The notes beneath the pieces were generated by a model that had not been told where the DNA came from, ran no database searches, and worked only from the letters and a program-made list of their open reading frames with translations. A program made the position numbers and the translations under genes. Positions 9,517 through 17,504 of a stretch of 64,000 nt of DNA are shown here, one piece after another. The stretch is from Bdellovibrionota bacterium (GTDB lineage: Bacteria > Bdellovibrionota > Bdellovibrionia > Bdellovibrionales > Bdellovibrionaceae): assembly GCA_963170155.1 (NCBI GenBank), contig CAUJGP010000024.1:124001-188000 (forward strand). The letters run 5' to 3'. How positions within the stretch are numbered: the first letter of the stretch is position 1; the number at the start of each line of letters is the position of its first letter.

Positions 9517-9960
9517 ATGAAAGTAATTTTACAAAAAGATGTTAAGAATTTAGGTAAAGTTGGTGACCTAATTAATGTGGCTGCTGGTTATGCTAGAAAC
9601 TTTTTATTTCCGCGAAAACTAGCTCAAGAAGCTACAGAAAAGCGAGTAAGTGAATGGGAGCATTTAAAAAGGGTTGCTGAAGTTCAAAAAAAGAAGGCCA
9701 ATGCTGAAAGAGAAGCGCTATTAACAAAAATGAAAGGTGTTTCTGTTAATTTTAAGGTTGTGGCTGGTGAATCTGATAAACTTTTCGGAGCTATTACAAC
9801 ATCTGATATTTCCAAAGAACTTGAAAAATCAGGATTTTCAATTGATCGTAGAGATATTCATCTTGAGGAGCCTATCAAAATGCTTGGACAGCATAAAGCC
9901 ATTGTAAAACTAGGAGACGGCTTACAGGGCGAGATTCAAGTTATTGTAGAAAGAGCATAA
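9517..9960 (+). CDS. rplI: Large-subunit ribosomal protein bL9
   Basis: 50S protein with two globular domains joined by a long helix. It is 147 residues, the standard length. The N-terminal rRNA-binding signature [17 protein letters not shown] followed by [13 protein letters not shown] is textbook bL9. The central helix is Lys/Glu-rich (residues 40-75), and the C-terminal domain contains [24 protein letters not shown] precedes the ATG. It is the last gene of the rpsF-DUF2232-rplI unit; a short hairpin lies 107 bases downstream, and dnaB converges from the other strand. Confidence 0.97.
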   Translation: MKVILQKDVKNLGKVGDLINVAAGYARNFLFPRKLAQEATEKRVSEWEHLKRVAEVQKKKANAEREALLTKMKGVSVNFKVVAGESDKLFGAITTSDISKELEKSGFSIDRRDIHLEEPIKMLGQHKAIVKLGDGLQGEIQVIVERA

Positions 9961-10067
9961 ATCTATTTCAAGCAGGTGAGATGCCTTTTGTTCAGATTTT
10001 GCTTTAACGTAGATAAATATGTTAGAGCGAGGTTTGAGCAAGGCATGGGACTGTTTCTAACTTTAAT

Positions 10068-10085
10068 GGGTTTTTCTTCAAACCC
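10068..10085 (+). terminator. Short hairpin between rplI and dnaB
   Basis: GGGTTT (10068-10073) and AAACCC (10080-10085) form a 6-bp stem with loop TTCTTC, flanked by GTTTC and GAAAC that may extend it across an internal loop. It lies between convergent genes but lacks a clean U-run, so termination is only a plausible reading. Confidence 0.33.
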
Positions 10086-10111
10086 AGAAACTAAGCAGAT
10101 AATTATTGAAG

Positions 10112-11521
10112 TTAATTCGCATTGGGTGCGAAATTTTTTGGTCTTGCTCCTGGTGGGTTTAAAGGAATGGGTGGCGGTGGAGGTGGTGTGTGTTGTATCT
10201 CATCAGCATCACAGAATCGACCAAACTTAGGTTCCCATTTTAAGTCAACAGATCCTGTCGGTCCGTTTCTTTGTTTACCAATAATAACTTCTGCATGAGC
10301 TGCTTTTCCTTCGTCAGCACGATCATAGTACCCTTCGCGATAAAGCATCATAATGACGTCAGCATCTTGTTCTATGGATCCAGATTCTCTTAAATCAGAA
10401 AGCATAGGCTTTTTCTCTGCTCGTCCTTCAACAGAGCGATTGAGCTGTGCTAGCGCGACAACAGGAACTTGTAGTTCTTTGGCTAAGGCTTTAAGGGAGC
10501 GTGAAATTTCGGACACAGCTCTTTCTCTGGATTCCACTTTTTGCTTTAAATCCATAATTTGTAGATAATCAATAACAATAAGATCAAGACCACTTTGCTT
10601 CTTAAGTCTGCGGCAACGAGCTCTGATTTCTGCAGGGCTCACACCAGAAGTGTCATCAATGTAAAACAGGGATTCGCTGATCATAGAAGCCGCTGCGACT
10701 AACTTTGGCCAAGCAGAGTCAGGAACGCGACCACTGCGAATATCCCCAAGATTTATTTTTGCTTCTGAAGCAAGAGCTCTCATCATTACTGATTCTTTAC
10801 TCATTTCCACAGAAAAATAAGCAACACACTTTTTTTGTCTAAAGGCTGCATGCTGAGCAATATTAAGACTGAATGCTGTTTTACCCATAGAGGGACGGGC
10901 CGCAATAATAGTTAGTTCACCAGGATGAAGCCCTGAGGTCATTTGATCCAGTCTTTGAAAGCCTGTGGATATTCCCGTGAGATCGGCTTGTTGGTGATAA
11001 AGTTGTTCAATTTTTTCCATGCTTTTGAAGACGATATCGGAGGCCTCTGTGAGGCCTGAAGATTCTCGGCTTTCACTAATTCGATAAATTTCGCCTTCGA
11101 CAGAGTCGATGAATGATTCTACAGACTCAAAATCTTGTGCGTAGGTTTTTTGAATAATTCCTGAACAAGCTTGAATGAGTTTGCGCAGCAGGGAGCGTTC
11201 TTTCACAATATGAGCATAGGTTGCAATATTTGTGGTGGTTATCGTATTTTGGACTAATTGAATGATGTAATCTGAACCAACTTGATCGAATTCTCCCTTG
11301 GATTTCAAATAGTCAGGAACCGTGATAATATCTACTTCTGTATTATTTCTTTGGAGGTGAGAGATCGCTGTAAATAGTTTTTGATGTGAAGGTCGATAAA
11401 AATCAGTAGCTGTAATAATGTCAGAGACTTGATCCCAAGCTTCTTTATCAAGAAGAAGCGCGCCAAGAATAGATTGTTCAGCTTCAATATTTTGTGGTGG
11501 TAACTTTGGATCAAAGGACAT
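10112..11521 (-). CDS. dnaB: Replicative DNA helicase DnaB
   Basis: Hexameric 5'-3' helicase that unwinds DNA at the replication fork. The N-terminal primase-interaction domain starts NIEAEQSILGALLLD. The RecA-like C-terminal domain carries the Walker A motif ARPSMGKTAF near residue 210, the Walker B strand LDLIVIDYLQIM and the ALAQLNRSVE block. At 469 residues it has normal size. The C-terminus ends in a proline-rich tail (six consecutive Pro, then PLNPPGARPKN), which is less common and may be flexible. It is transcribed toward rplI, as in many genomes where dnaB neighbours this ribosomal cluster, though here on the opposite strand. Confidence 0.96.
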   Translation of the reverse strand: MSFDPKLPPQNIEAEQSILGALLLDKEAWDQVSDIITATDFYRPSHQKLFTAISHLQRNNTEVDIITVPDYLKSKGEFDQVGSDYIIQLVQNTITTTNIATYAHIVKERSLLRKLIQACSGIIQKTYAQDFESVESFIDSVEGEIYRISESRESSGLTEASDIVFKSMEKIEQLYHQQADLTGISTGFQRLDQMTSGLHPGELTIIAARPSMGKTAFSLNIAQHAAFRQKKCVAYFSVEMSKESVMMRALASEAKINLGDIRSGRVPDSAWPKLVAAASMISESLFYIDDTSGVSPAEIRARCRRLKKQSGLDLIVIDYLQIMDLKQKVESRERAVSEISRSLKALAKELQVPVVALAQLNRSVEGRAEKKPMLSDLRESGSIEQDADVIMMLYREGYYDRADEGKAAHAEVIIGKQRNGPTGSVDLKWEPKFGRFCDADEIQHTPPPPPPIPLNPPGARPKNFAPNAN

Positions 11522-11631
11522 ACAAAATTCATCTTAGTCTAGGAAGAGAGGAGCATCAATGGAACTATCAAAAGTTAAATTAAAAAACTTTTTGCTAACC
11601 GTCTGCATCGAAGACTTATCTCACAAATAGT

Positions 11632-11659
11632 GATGGTTATTAATCGAATGAGAACCATC
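11632..11659. repeat. Inverted repeat upstream of dnaB
   Basis: GATGGTT (11632-11638) and AACCATC (11653-11659) are separated by 14 bases, in the 288-base gap between the Fis-type gene and dnaB. The position, about 110 bases before the dnaB start, and the two-half-site layout would suit a protein-binding operator or a hairpin in the leader. Nothing identifies the binder. Confidence 0.35.
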
Positions 11660-11809
11660 GCCATATCGATAGAGAAGGATTGTTACTACGACTCAGCTCA
11701 TTCTAACAGAGAGAAACAATGTTTCCAAGTAGTTAGAGCGCTATGAGGACCTTCTCTTTTCAATTTGGCGACTTTGGTATCCGAAAACTTATTTATGATA
11801 GTACTTAAA

Positions 11810-12169
11810 CTAGCTTAAACGCTTTACACGGATTTTATAAGAATCAATTTTTTTCTTAAGAGTATTTCTGTTAATTCCAAGCATTTGCGCTGTCTTAACT
11901 TGATTTCCATTAGTAGCTCTTAGCGCAAGCTCTAAAAGAGGTTTTTCAACTTGTTGCAAAACAACGTCGTAGAGCTTTAATCCACCCGCATCAGTATCGA
12001 TCGCAGCTTGGTGTTGAAAATGCACTTCTAAGCGTTTTTTTACAAGCTCTTCAAGACTGATAGAAGACAAATTAGCCACAAAAAGATTTTCTGTATTGTT
12101 AATAGCAGAAAGAGCGACGGGTGGCACGGGGTTGGATGGAGTTGCATTGGACGTCAGATTCACAGACAT
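11810..12169 (-). CDS. Fis-family DNA-binding protein
   Basis: Small Fis-type protein, 119 residues from the chosen start. The C-terminal 45 residues carry the Fis helix-turn-helix: PLLELALRATNGNQVKTAQ, then MLGINRNTLKKKID. The same domain ends NtrC-type activators, but here it stands alone, as in Fis nucleoid proteins. The longer frame begins at 12253, but ATG 12169 has GGAAGG at a good distance (AAAGGAAGGGACACT), so it is preferred. The N-terminal 40 residues are low-complexity. It probably acts as a nucleoid or regulatory protein; its targets are unknown. Confidence 0.82.
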   Translation of the reverse strand: MSVNLTSNATPSNPVPPVALSAINNTENLFVANLSSISLEELVKKRLEVHFQHQAAIDTDAGGLKLYDVVLQQVEKPLLELALRATNGNQVKTAQMLGINRNTLKKKIDSYKIRVKRLS

Positions 12170-12277
12170 AGTGTCCCTTCCTTTAGGTCGTATAGGTTGG
12201 TTGTTTAAAAAATAGGACATTTCTTTACGTCCGAAAAGGAGATTTGGCAACATATAAAACGATCAAAATTTAAATTT

Positions 12278-12916
12278 CTATACCCCGCGTTTATCAGGAG
12301 ACCAAATGTACTTATGCAGCTGTAGTTGTAATCTGGCCTTTGACTTTTGAGATAAAATTTTTTCAGCCAGCCATTGTGGGTTTATTTGACCAAAAGAGGG
12401 ACTGTATAAAATTTGATTTCGATCAAATAATTGATGTCTGTGGCAAAAATCTTCCGACCATGAAAAATCATTTTCACTGGTGATAACAAATTTAATTTCT
12501 GTTGTTGGAGAAAGAATTGAAAGATTTTCGAGTTTGAAAGAATTTTTTGCCCCACTATCTGGAGTTTTAATATCAAGAATGATTTTCACTCGGGGATCAA
12601 CTTGATGACAAAGCTTGGAACCGCTAGTTTCAAGAGAGACGACGTAGTTGTTATCACAAAGAGTTTTCATTAAAGAATAAATTTCATTTTGCAAGAGAGG
12701 CTCTCCCCCTGTAATGCAAACGTATTTGGTTTCAAAACCTTTAATTAATTCCAATAAATCTTCTTGAGACATATTGGAACCTTCATAATACGAGTAGGTC
12801 GAATCGCAGTAGGTGCATCTTAAATTACACCCTGTGGTTCTTACGAAAACAGTGGGAAAACCAACTAAGCTGGATTCTCCCTGGATACTAAAAAACACTT
12901 CATTGATTTTGATCAC
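12278..12916 (-). CDS. queE: 7-carboxy-7-deazaguanine synthase
   Basis: Radical SAM enzyme that converts 6-carboxytetrahydropterin to 7-carboxy-7-deazaguanine in queuosine precursor synthesis. Near the N-terminus FSIQGESSLVGFPTVFVR is the QueE signature, followed by the cluster motif with Cys30, Cys34 and Cys37 (CNLRCTYCDS). CITGGEPLLQ supplies the SAM-binding GGE motif. At 212 residues it is typical. It is the only queuosine gene in this window. A TATAAT box at 12963-12968 (minus strand) lies about 47 bases before the start. Confidence 0.92.
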   Translation of the reverse strand: MIKINEVFFSIQGESSLVGFPTVFVRTTGCNLRCTYCDSTYSYYEGSNMSQEDLLELIKGFETKYVCITGGEPLLQNEIYSLMKTLCDNNYVVSLETSGSKLCHQVDPRVKIILDIKTPDSGAKNSFKLENLSILSPTTEIKFVITSENDFSWSEDFCHRHQLFDRNQILYSPSFGQINPQWLAEKILSQKSKARLQLQLHKYIWSPDKRGV

Positions 12917-13232
12917 GGAACCTCTTTACTTTATTCCTCTTATGATTGATAAGCCGGCACGGATTATATAAGAGAAAATCTTTTTAGGAAAGATCAATTC
13001 AAAAAGAATAGGTTTGTTAATAAAAAGTTGGTTATTTTGATCTCAGATGAGTTTATTTTTTTCAAAAAAATAGAGTTTATAGGAATCAATCATGAATGTT
13101 TTGAAAAAAAGTAATGAACTCTGAAGTTAAAAAAACCAGTCTATGGTCTGAGTTCACCAATACCGCGACAGAAAAGCTTCAGTTTACAGGGGTTATAAGT
13201 GAAAATGGGATGGGTGAAGGAAATTCTGCGGT
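12917..13232. other. Divergent intergenic region queE / ftsK (316 bases)
   Basis: This AT-rich stretch separates the divergent queE and ftsK starts and must carry both promoters. On the minus strand a perfect TATAAT is present (listed separately). On the plus strand I could not choose a convincing ftsK promoter; GAAGG at 13216-13220 serves as its ribosome binding site. I see no small gene or RNA in it. Confidence 0.5.
12963..12968 (-). promoter_or_regulatory. Probable -10 box of queE
   Basis: The minus strand reads TATAAT exactly, preceded by CTCTTA. The expected -35 position holds only a weak match, TTTCCT at a 17-base spacing. A start about 7 bases downstream would give a leader of roughly 40 bases before the queE ATG. 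Confidence 0.42.
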
Positions 13233-15605
13233 ATGAAAAATTGGTTTGGTAAATTTTATTCTGATTTCATTGGAATTAGTTTTCTTTTAGGTGCTTCAGT
13301 GACGTTTTTATCACTGTTTAGTTATAACCCTGAGGATCCGTCTTTCAATCATTTGACTTTTGTTAAAGTTACAAATTTGTGCGGTTTGGTGGGTAGTTTT
13401 TGGTCAGACACGCTTTTGCATATTTTTGGATTAACAAGTTGGCTCGGCATCCCCTATTTGGCTTACTATGGTATAGAGGGGGTTCGTGGGCGAATTACCA
13501 GTAATAGAAAAGTTCAGGTTTTGCCTTTTTTAGCATTCGTGCTTGTGACATCTGGGCTTTTTAATATCTACTTACAAGATTCCGAGATTCTAAAAAATAA
13601 CTTAAAAACAGGAGGACTTGTTGGCGAATTAATCGGGGCTGGACTTCTTGGGATTTTAAACCCGTTGGGATCAAAAATTTTTCTATGGACGAGTGTTGCG
13701 GTCATACTTGTTCTTTTCACCCAAAAGAGTTTTTTGGAGATTTTTTTAGTATTTCAATCTCTCTTAAATAAACTAGGGCTACGCGCAGGATCAGCAGCTC
13801 TTTATAAGGGATTGTTTTTAAATCAAAGATTAGCAGTTTCCGGTTCTGATGTTAAGGCTAAGGCAACTTCACTTCCGTTGAAACTCAAAGATGTCGTTGA
13901 TAAAAAAATCAAAAAATTGAAACCCATTCAGAGTAGTGACGATGTCGGAGAGAATGAAATTATTTTTGAAAGTAAATATGCAAAAGACACCAAGGAAAAC
14001 TCTAATTTTGCATTAAACCAAAATATATCTGCATCGTCTAAAAGAAAAGTGATTATGAAAGCTCAGGCACCAACGAAAATTGAAAATTGGAGTATGCCTA
14101 AGTTAAATTTGCTTGAGGATCCCCCGGCTTCTCGCCCTAAAGTAGATAAAGAAGAATTAAAGAAAAAAGCAGAACAATTGACTGAAAAATTAAAACTGTT
14201 TAATGTGACAGGAGCTGTTGTTGCCGTTAAATCAGGTCCTGCCGTGACAATGCTGGAGTTCAAACCGAATGCTGATGTAAAGTTAAGTAATATAACGAGC
14301 ATGGAAAATGATTTGGCAATTGCTTTATCCAGCGAATCACTTCGAATCATAGCCCCCATTCCTGGTAGGGATGTGGTCGGTATTGAAAGTTCAAATACAA
14401 CGCGAGAAACCGTATATTTGAAAGACCTCATTGCTGAGGAAACTTTTTGGAAAGAAGATATCAAGCTTCCTATTCCCTTGGGGCGACAGACAAATGGAGA
14501 CCCTCATATTTTTGATCTAAGAAAGATGCCTCATTTACTTGTGGCGGGCTCTACGGGTTCAGGAAAATCTGTTTTTACCGTATCAACGATCACGGCATTG
14601 CTCTTTAAACATTCCCCTAAATCGTTACGGATGATCCTCATTGATCCGAAGCAGGTGGATTTGGCGGCTTTTAGTCAAATTCCTCATCTGCTTTTGCCTC
14701 CTATTGTTGAAACGCAGAAGGCTGTGGCAGCTCTTCGGTGGGCTGTTAAGGAAATGGATAAAAGGTATCGTTCGATGTCAAAATTTGGAGCGAGAGGTTT
14801 AGAGGCTTTTAATGAATCAGTTAAAAGTATGAATTCTGAAGAAAAAGAAACGCACAAAAAAACCAACGAAGAGTACGATGAGAAAAATAAAAAGAATCTC
14901 AAATATTATTATGAAGAGCTTCCGTATTTAGTGATCGTTGTCGAAGAGTTTGGAGATTTGATGCAAATAGATGCTGATAATGTTGAGCAGAGCGTAGTGC
15001 GGTTAGCACAACTTGCACGAGCCTGTGGAATTCATTTGATGCTTTGTATGCAAAGCCCAAGAAAAGAAATTGTAACAGGATTAATCAAGACCAATATTCC
15101 GGGCCGTATTAGTTTCAAAGTAGCGAGTAAAATGGATTCGAGAATTATTTTGGATGAGGCTGGTGCTGAGAGACTTTTGGCTCGTGGAGACATGTTGTTT
15201 CGGGCTCCTGGGACAGATAAACCCATTAGGCATCATGGTCCTTGGTTATCGGACGCTGAGATTAATCAAGTCGCTCAATTTTGGAGTGATCAATCAGAAC
15301 CTCAGTACGATGCTCATTTGATGAGTTTATTGGATCGTTCTCAAGATCATGAAGGTGGGTTTTCAGAAGGCCGTGATCAAGAGGGAGATCCTGGTGAATA
15401 TGATGAAATGTATGATGAAATTGTTGCGTTTGTCTCTTCTGTGAAAGAAGTTAGTGCTTCTTTGTTACAACGTAAATATCGTTTGGGATATCCACGAGCT
15501 GCTCGTCTTATAGAAATATTAGAGAGAGAGGGTGTCATCGGTGGAGCGAATGGAAGTAAACCAAGACAAGTTCTTGTAAAAAGTTACGACGCACAATCCT
15601 CGTAG
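13233..15605 (+). CDS. ftsK: DNA translocase FtsK
   Basis: Septum-located DNA pump that clears and segregates chromosome ends during division. It is 790 residues: four or so membrane helices in residues 1-180, a charged linker, an alpha-beta domain (from about residue 300, KKKAEQLTEKLKLF), a motor with Walker A GSTGSGKS (residues 439-446), and a C-terminal winged-helix gamma domain (RKYRLGYPRAARLIEILE) that reads KOPS-like sites. In the Walker B strand the usual VDEFADL reads VEEFGDL, so the Mg-coordinating Asp position is Glu571. Followed after a small hairpin by an unrelated secreted protein. Confidence 0.94.
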   Translation: MKNWFGKFYSDFIGISFLLGASVTFLSLFSYNPEDPSFNHLTFVKVTNLCGLVGSFWSDTLLHIFGLTSWLGIPYLAYYGIEGVRGRITSNRKVQVLPFLAFVLVTSGLFNIYLQDSEILKNNLKTGGLVGELIGAGLLGILNPLGSKIFLWTSVAVILVLFTQKSFLEIFLVFQSLLNKLGLRAGSAALYKGLFLNQRLAVSGSDVKAKATSLPLKLKDVVDKKIKKLKPIQSSDDVGENEIIFESKYAKDTKENSNFALNQNISASSKRKVIMKAQAPTKIENWSMPKLNLLEDPPASRPKVDKEELKKKAEQLTEKLKLFNVTGAVVAVKSGPAVTMLEFKPNADVKLSNITSMENDLAIALSSESLRIIAPIPGRDVVGIESSNTTRETVYLKDLIAEETFWKEDIKLPIPLGRQTNGDPHIFDLRKMPHLLVAGSTGSGKSVFTVSTITALLFKHSPKSLRMILIDPKQVDLAAFSQIPHLLLPPIVETQKAVAALRWAVKEMDKRYRSMSKFGARGLEAFNESVKSMNSEEKETHKKTNEEYDEKNKKNLKYYYEELPYLVIVVEEFGDLMQIDADNVEQSVVRLAQLARACGIHLMLCMQSPRKEIVTGLIKTNIPGRISFKVASKMDSRIILDEAGAERLLARGDMLFRAPGTDKPIRHHGPWLSDAEINQVAQFWSDQSEPQYDAHLMSLLDRSQDHEGGFSEGRDQEGDPGEYDEMYDEIVAFVSSVKEVSASLLQRKYRLGYPRAARLIEILEREGVIGGANGSKPRQVLVKSYDAQSS

Positions 15606-15627
15606 TGAAGGAGTACGACTCCCTCAC
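15605..15627 (+). terminator. Hairpin at the ftsK stop codon
   Basis: GTGA-GGAGT (15605-15614) pairs with ACTCC-TCAC (15618-15627) around a 3-base loop, with one A/C mismatch. It starts at the last base of the ftsK stop. Only TTATCTT follows, so termination may be partial. Confidence 0.35.
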
Positions 15628-15770
15628 TTATCTTGCAACAAGTCACAATTGAAGTTGTTTATTGTTTAGTTTCGCTTGACACTTGGGAGTGGTTTGACTT
15701 CACTAAATCGCGAAACGGAGAGTTATTTTGGTATAAACCAAAATTGATAAACCCATACAAGGAGGAGTTT

Positions 15771-16349
15771 ATGTTTAAAAAGATGGTTTTAGCACTAGGA
15801 GTGTTAGTCTCTACAGTATCCATGGCCGCAGAGATTTCTGTTATGGATTTTGTGCATAGCTTTCAGCAAAGCACTATGGAACAAGCAAAGGTAGCTTCAA
15901 TTAATTGGACGGTTGGTGATGCTTGTCATTACGATATTTCTATGGCCGGTTTCATTAAAGGAAAGCTAGATATTATTGTTCGTGAAAAATCAGATGAAGG
16001 CTATTGGCTAGACCAAAACGCTGATCTGGGTTTTATGGGCAAACAAAATGCTTCTGTTCTTATCGATGCTAATACAGGTGCCGTAAAGAAAATTTTGGTT
16101 GATGGAAAAGAACAAGAGATTCCTGACCAAAGCGAGATGGAAGTTGTTGAAGTAAAAGAAACCTCTATTACAGTTCCTGCAGGAACTTTCGAAGCCGTTT
16201 ATTTCAAAATTCATGATAAAAAAGAAAATAAAGATGCTGAACAATGGGTTAATCCAAAATTAATTCCTATTTCTGGTGCTTTAAAAACTATTGGACAAAC
16301 TCAAATGGGATCAGTGATTACTGAGCTTGTTTCTTTTGAGAAGAAATAA
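15771..16349 (+). CDS. Secreted protein of unknown function
   Basis: 192-residue exported protein. A clear signal peptide (MFKKMVLALGVLVSTVSMAAE) follows a near-perfect AAGGAGG at 15759-15765, so the start is set at ATG 15771 and expression is probably strong. The mature part is beta-rich, with phrases such as GDACHYDISM and ITVPAGTFEAVYFKI that recall DUF3108-type periplasmic proteins; I am not sure of the family. There is a single Cys in the mature part. A strong terminator hairpin begins 17 bases after its stop, which would separate its transcript from the following DAP genes. Confidence 0.72.
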   Translation: MFKKMVLALGVLVSTVSMAAEISVMDFVHSFQQSTMEQAKVASINWTVGDACHYDISMAGFIKGKLDIIVREKSDEGYWLDQNADLGFMGKQNASVLIDANTGAVKKILVDGKEQEIPDQSEMEVVEVKETSITVPAGTFEAVYFKIHDKKENKDAEQWVNPKLIPISGALKTIGQTQMGSVITELVSFEKK

Positions 16350-16351
16350 CA

Positions 16352-17200
16352 ATGTCAATAAAATTAAGGGTTGTCCTGTGGGCAACCCTTTTTCTTTTGA
16401 GCTGGTCGAGTTATTCCAAAAATCATTTAGAATCCGCAGATTCTTCTATCAAGGATTTAATCAATAAGTCTCAATCCTTGCTTCTCCAAGGTGAGCGCCA
16501 CAAAGCCTGTCAGATTTTAGTTTCTTCGCTAGATAAAGAGGGCGTTAAAACAAAAGGATTTGTAGAAATTTCAAAAGCGTTAAAAAAATGCACTGAGATT
16601 TTTATCTCAGAAAAAGCACAACAGATTTATGAGCTGGCTGTTGCGAGTTATTCAAACGATAAAACTCATTCCATAGAGAAGTTTACAGAAGCTTTAGGTT
16701 TAGAGCCGCAGAATGGATTGATTTTAAAAGGGCTTATTTTTACCCTTTTAAGCCAAAATGAATGTCCTAGGGCTAAAAAAAACTTTGAAGAGCTAAAAAA
16801 AATTAATCCTTTTGACGAAGACTTGGAGAGCTTTAAATTTTTAGAGCTTGTCTGTATTAAAAACAAATCAGAAGCTCTTTCTATTATTGTTAAGCAAGAC
16901 CCCATTTTTTTGAGTCAACCCTTTTGGATTGTAAATAAACAGAGGTTATTATTGGGCAGTGCAAGCGAAGCATTGCAACCACTAGAAGGGGTTACCATGG
17001 CTAAAGAGTACCCTGAGATTATTTACGTTTATTGGTTTTATGAAAAAAAGCAAAAAGAGAAAGTAGTATTAGGCGAAAAATACAAACAATTGTGCCATAA
17101 CCCAATCAATTTTGATTTATCATATAAGTACAAGGATCCTTGGGTTTGTAGTCACATAAAAGAGATTGAAGATTCTCTTGCAAAAGGTGAAAGGCAATAA
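16352..17200 (+). CDS. Exported TPR-like protein
   Basis: 282 residues with an N-terminal signal peptide (ATLFLLSWSSYS) and helical pairs resembling tetratricopeptide repeats, for example IEKFTEALGLEPQNGLILKG and RAKKNFEELKKINPFDEDLE. TPR proteins act as periplasmic scaffolds; the partner is unknown. The ATG lies two bases after the upstream stop, so ribosomes could re-initiate. An intrinsic terminator hairpin is encoded in codons 5-14 (16366-16390), which makes expression depend on read-through. It begins the run TPR - LptM-like - dapF - dapA - dapB - FolK-like, with overlaps or very short gaps throughout. Confidence 0.72.
   Translation: MSIKLRVVLWATLFLLSWSSYSKNHLESADSSIKDLINKSQSLLLQGERHKACQILVSSLDKEGVKTKGFVEISKALKKCTEIFISEKAQQIYELAVASYSNDKTHSIEKFTEALGLEPQNGLILKGLIFTLLSQNECPRAKKNFEELKKINPFDEDLESFKFLELVCIKNKSEALSIIVKQDPIFLSQPFWIVNKQRLLLGSASEALQPLEGVTMAKEYPEIIYVYWFYEKKQKEKVVLGEKYKQLCHNPINFDLSYKYKDPWVCSHIKEIEDSLAKGERQ
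16366..16399 (+). terminator. Intrinsic terminator inside the start of the TPR gene
   Basis: AAGGGTTGTCC (16366-16376) pairs with GGGCAACCCTT (16380-16390): ten Watson-Crick pairs and one G-U around a 3-base loop. TTTTTCTTTT follows. This is the most canonical terminator on this side of the window. It sits 17 bases past the secreted-protein stop but within the first codons of the next gene, so translation could open it. Confidence 0.82.
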
Positions 17201-17207
17201 CTTGTTG

Positions 17208-17504
17208 ATGAAAAAAACTGTCGTTGCAGGTTTCTTATTTATTTTGAGCGGTGGTTTAGGTTGTGGTGTGAAAGGTCGCCCTTTGCCTCCTGAACACCCT
17301 CCTTTCATTGGGCGGGGGCTTGTAGAGACTTCAACCGAGAGTGAGGATCAAAAGCTAGAATCCACAATGCCAATAGGCACAGATACAATGGAATTGAATC
17401 AAAAAGAAGAAAACAGCGCTCCTACTCCTGAATCTGTAAAAACAAAAGAAGAAGCCCGCAAAAAAAATAAATCTCTAAAGAGAGTTAAAGAGAAAAATCA
17501 ATGA
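17208..17504 (+). CDS. LptM-like small lipoprotein
   Basis: Small lipoprotein of about 98 residues. A hydrophobic signal (VVAGFLFILSGGLGC) ends at Cys19, followed by CGVKGRPLPPE. The Cys-Gly-x-Lys-Gly-(x)-Pro-Leu pattern is that of LptM (YifL), which helps the LptD-LptE LPS translocon mature and which in E. coli also lies just upstream of dapF. The remainder is a hydrophilic tail rich in Glu, Lys and Thr. TTG codons at 17202 and 17205 are alternative starts, closer to the GGTGAAAGG site. The end overlaps dapF by 4 bases. The assignment rests on a short motif plus gene order. Confidence 0.62.
   Translation: MKKTVVAGFLFILSGGLGCGVKGRPLPPEHPPFIGRGLVETSTESEDQKLESTMPIGTDTMELNQKEENSAPTPESVKTKEEARKKNKSLKRVKEKNQ

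Noticed and set aside
9976-10230. Plus-strand open frame of 84 codons after rplI
   Set aside because: It has no ribosome binding site and its second half is antisense to the proline-rich end of dnaB; the sequence resembles no family.
14063-14464. Minus-strand frame of 133 codons within ftsK
   Set aside because: It lies entirely antisense to the conserved alpha-beta domain of FtsK.
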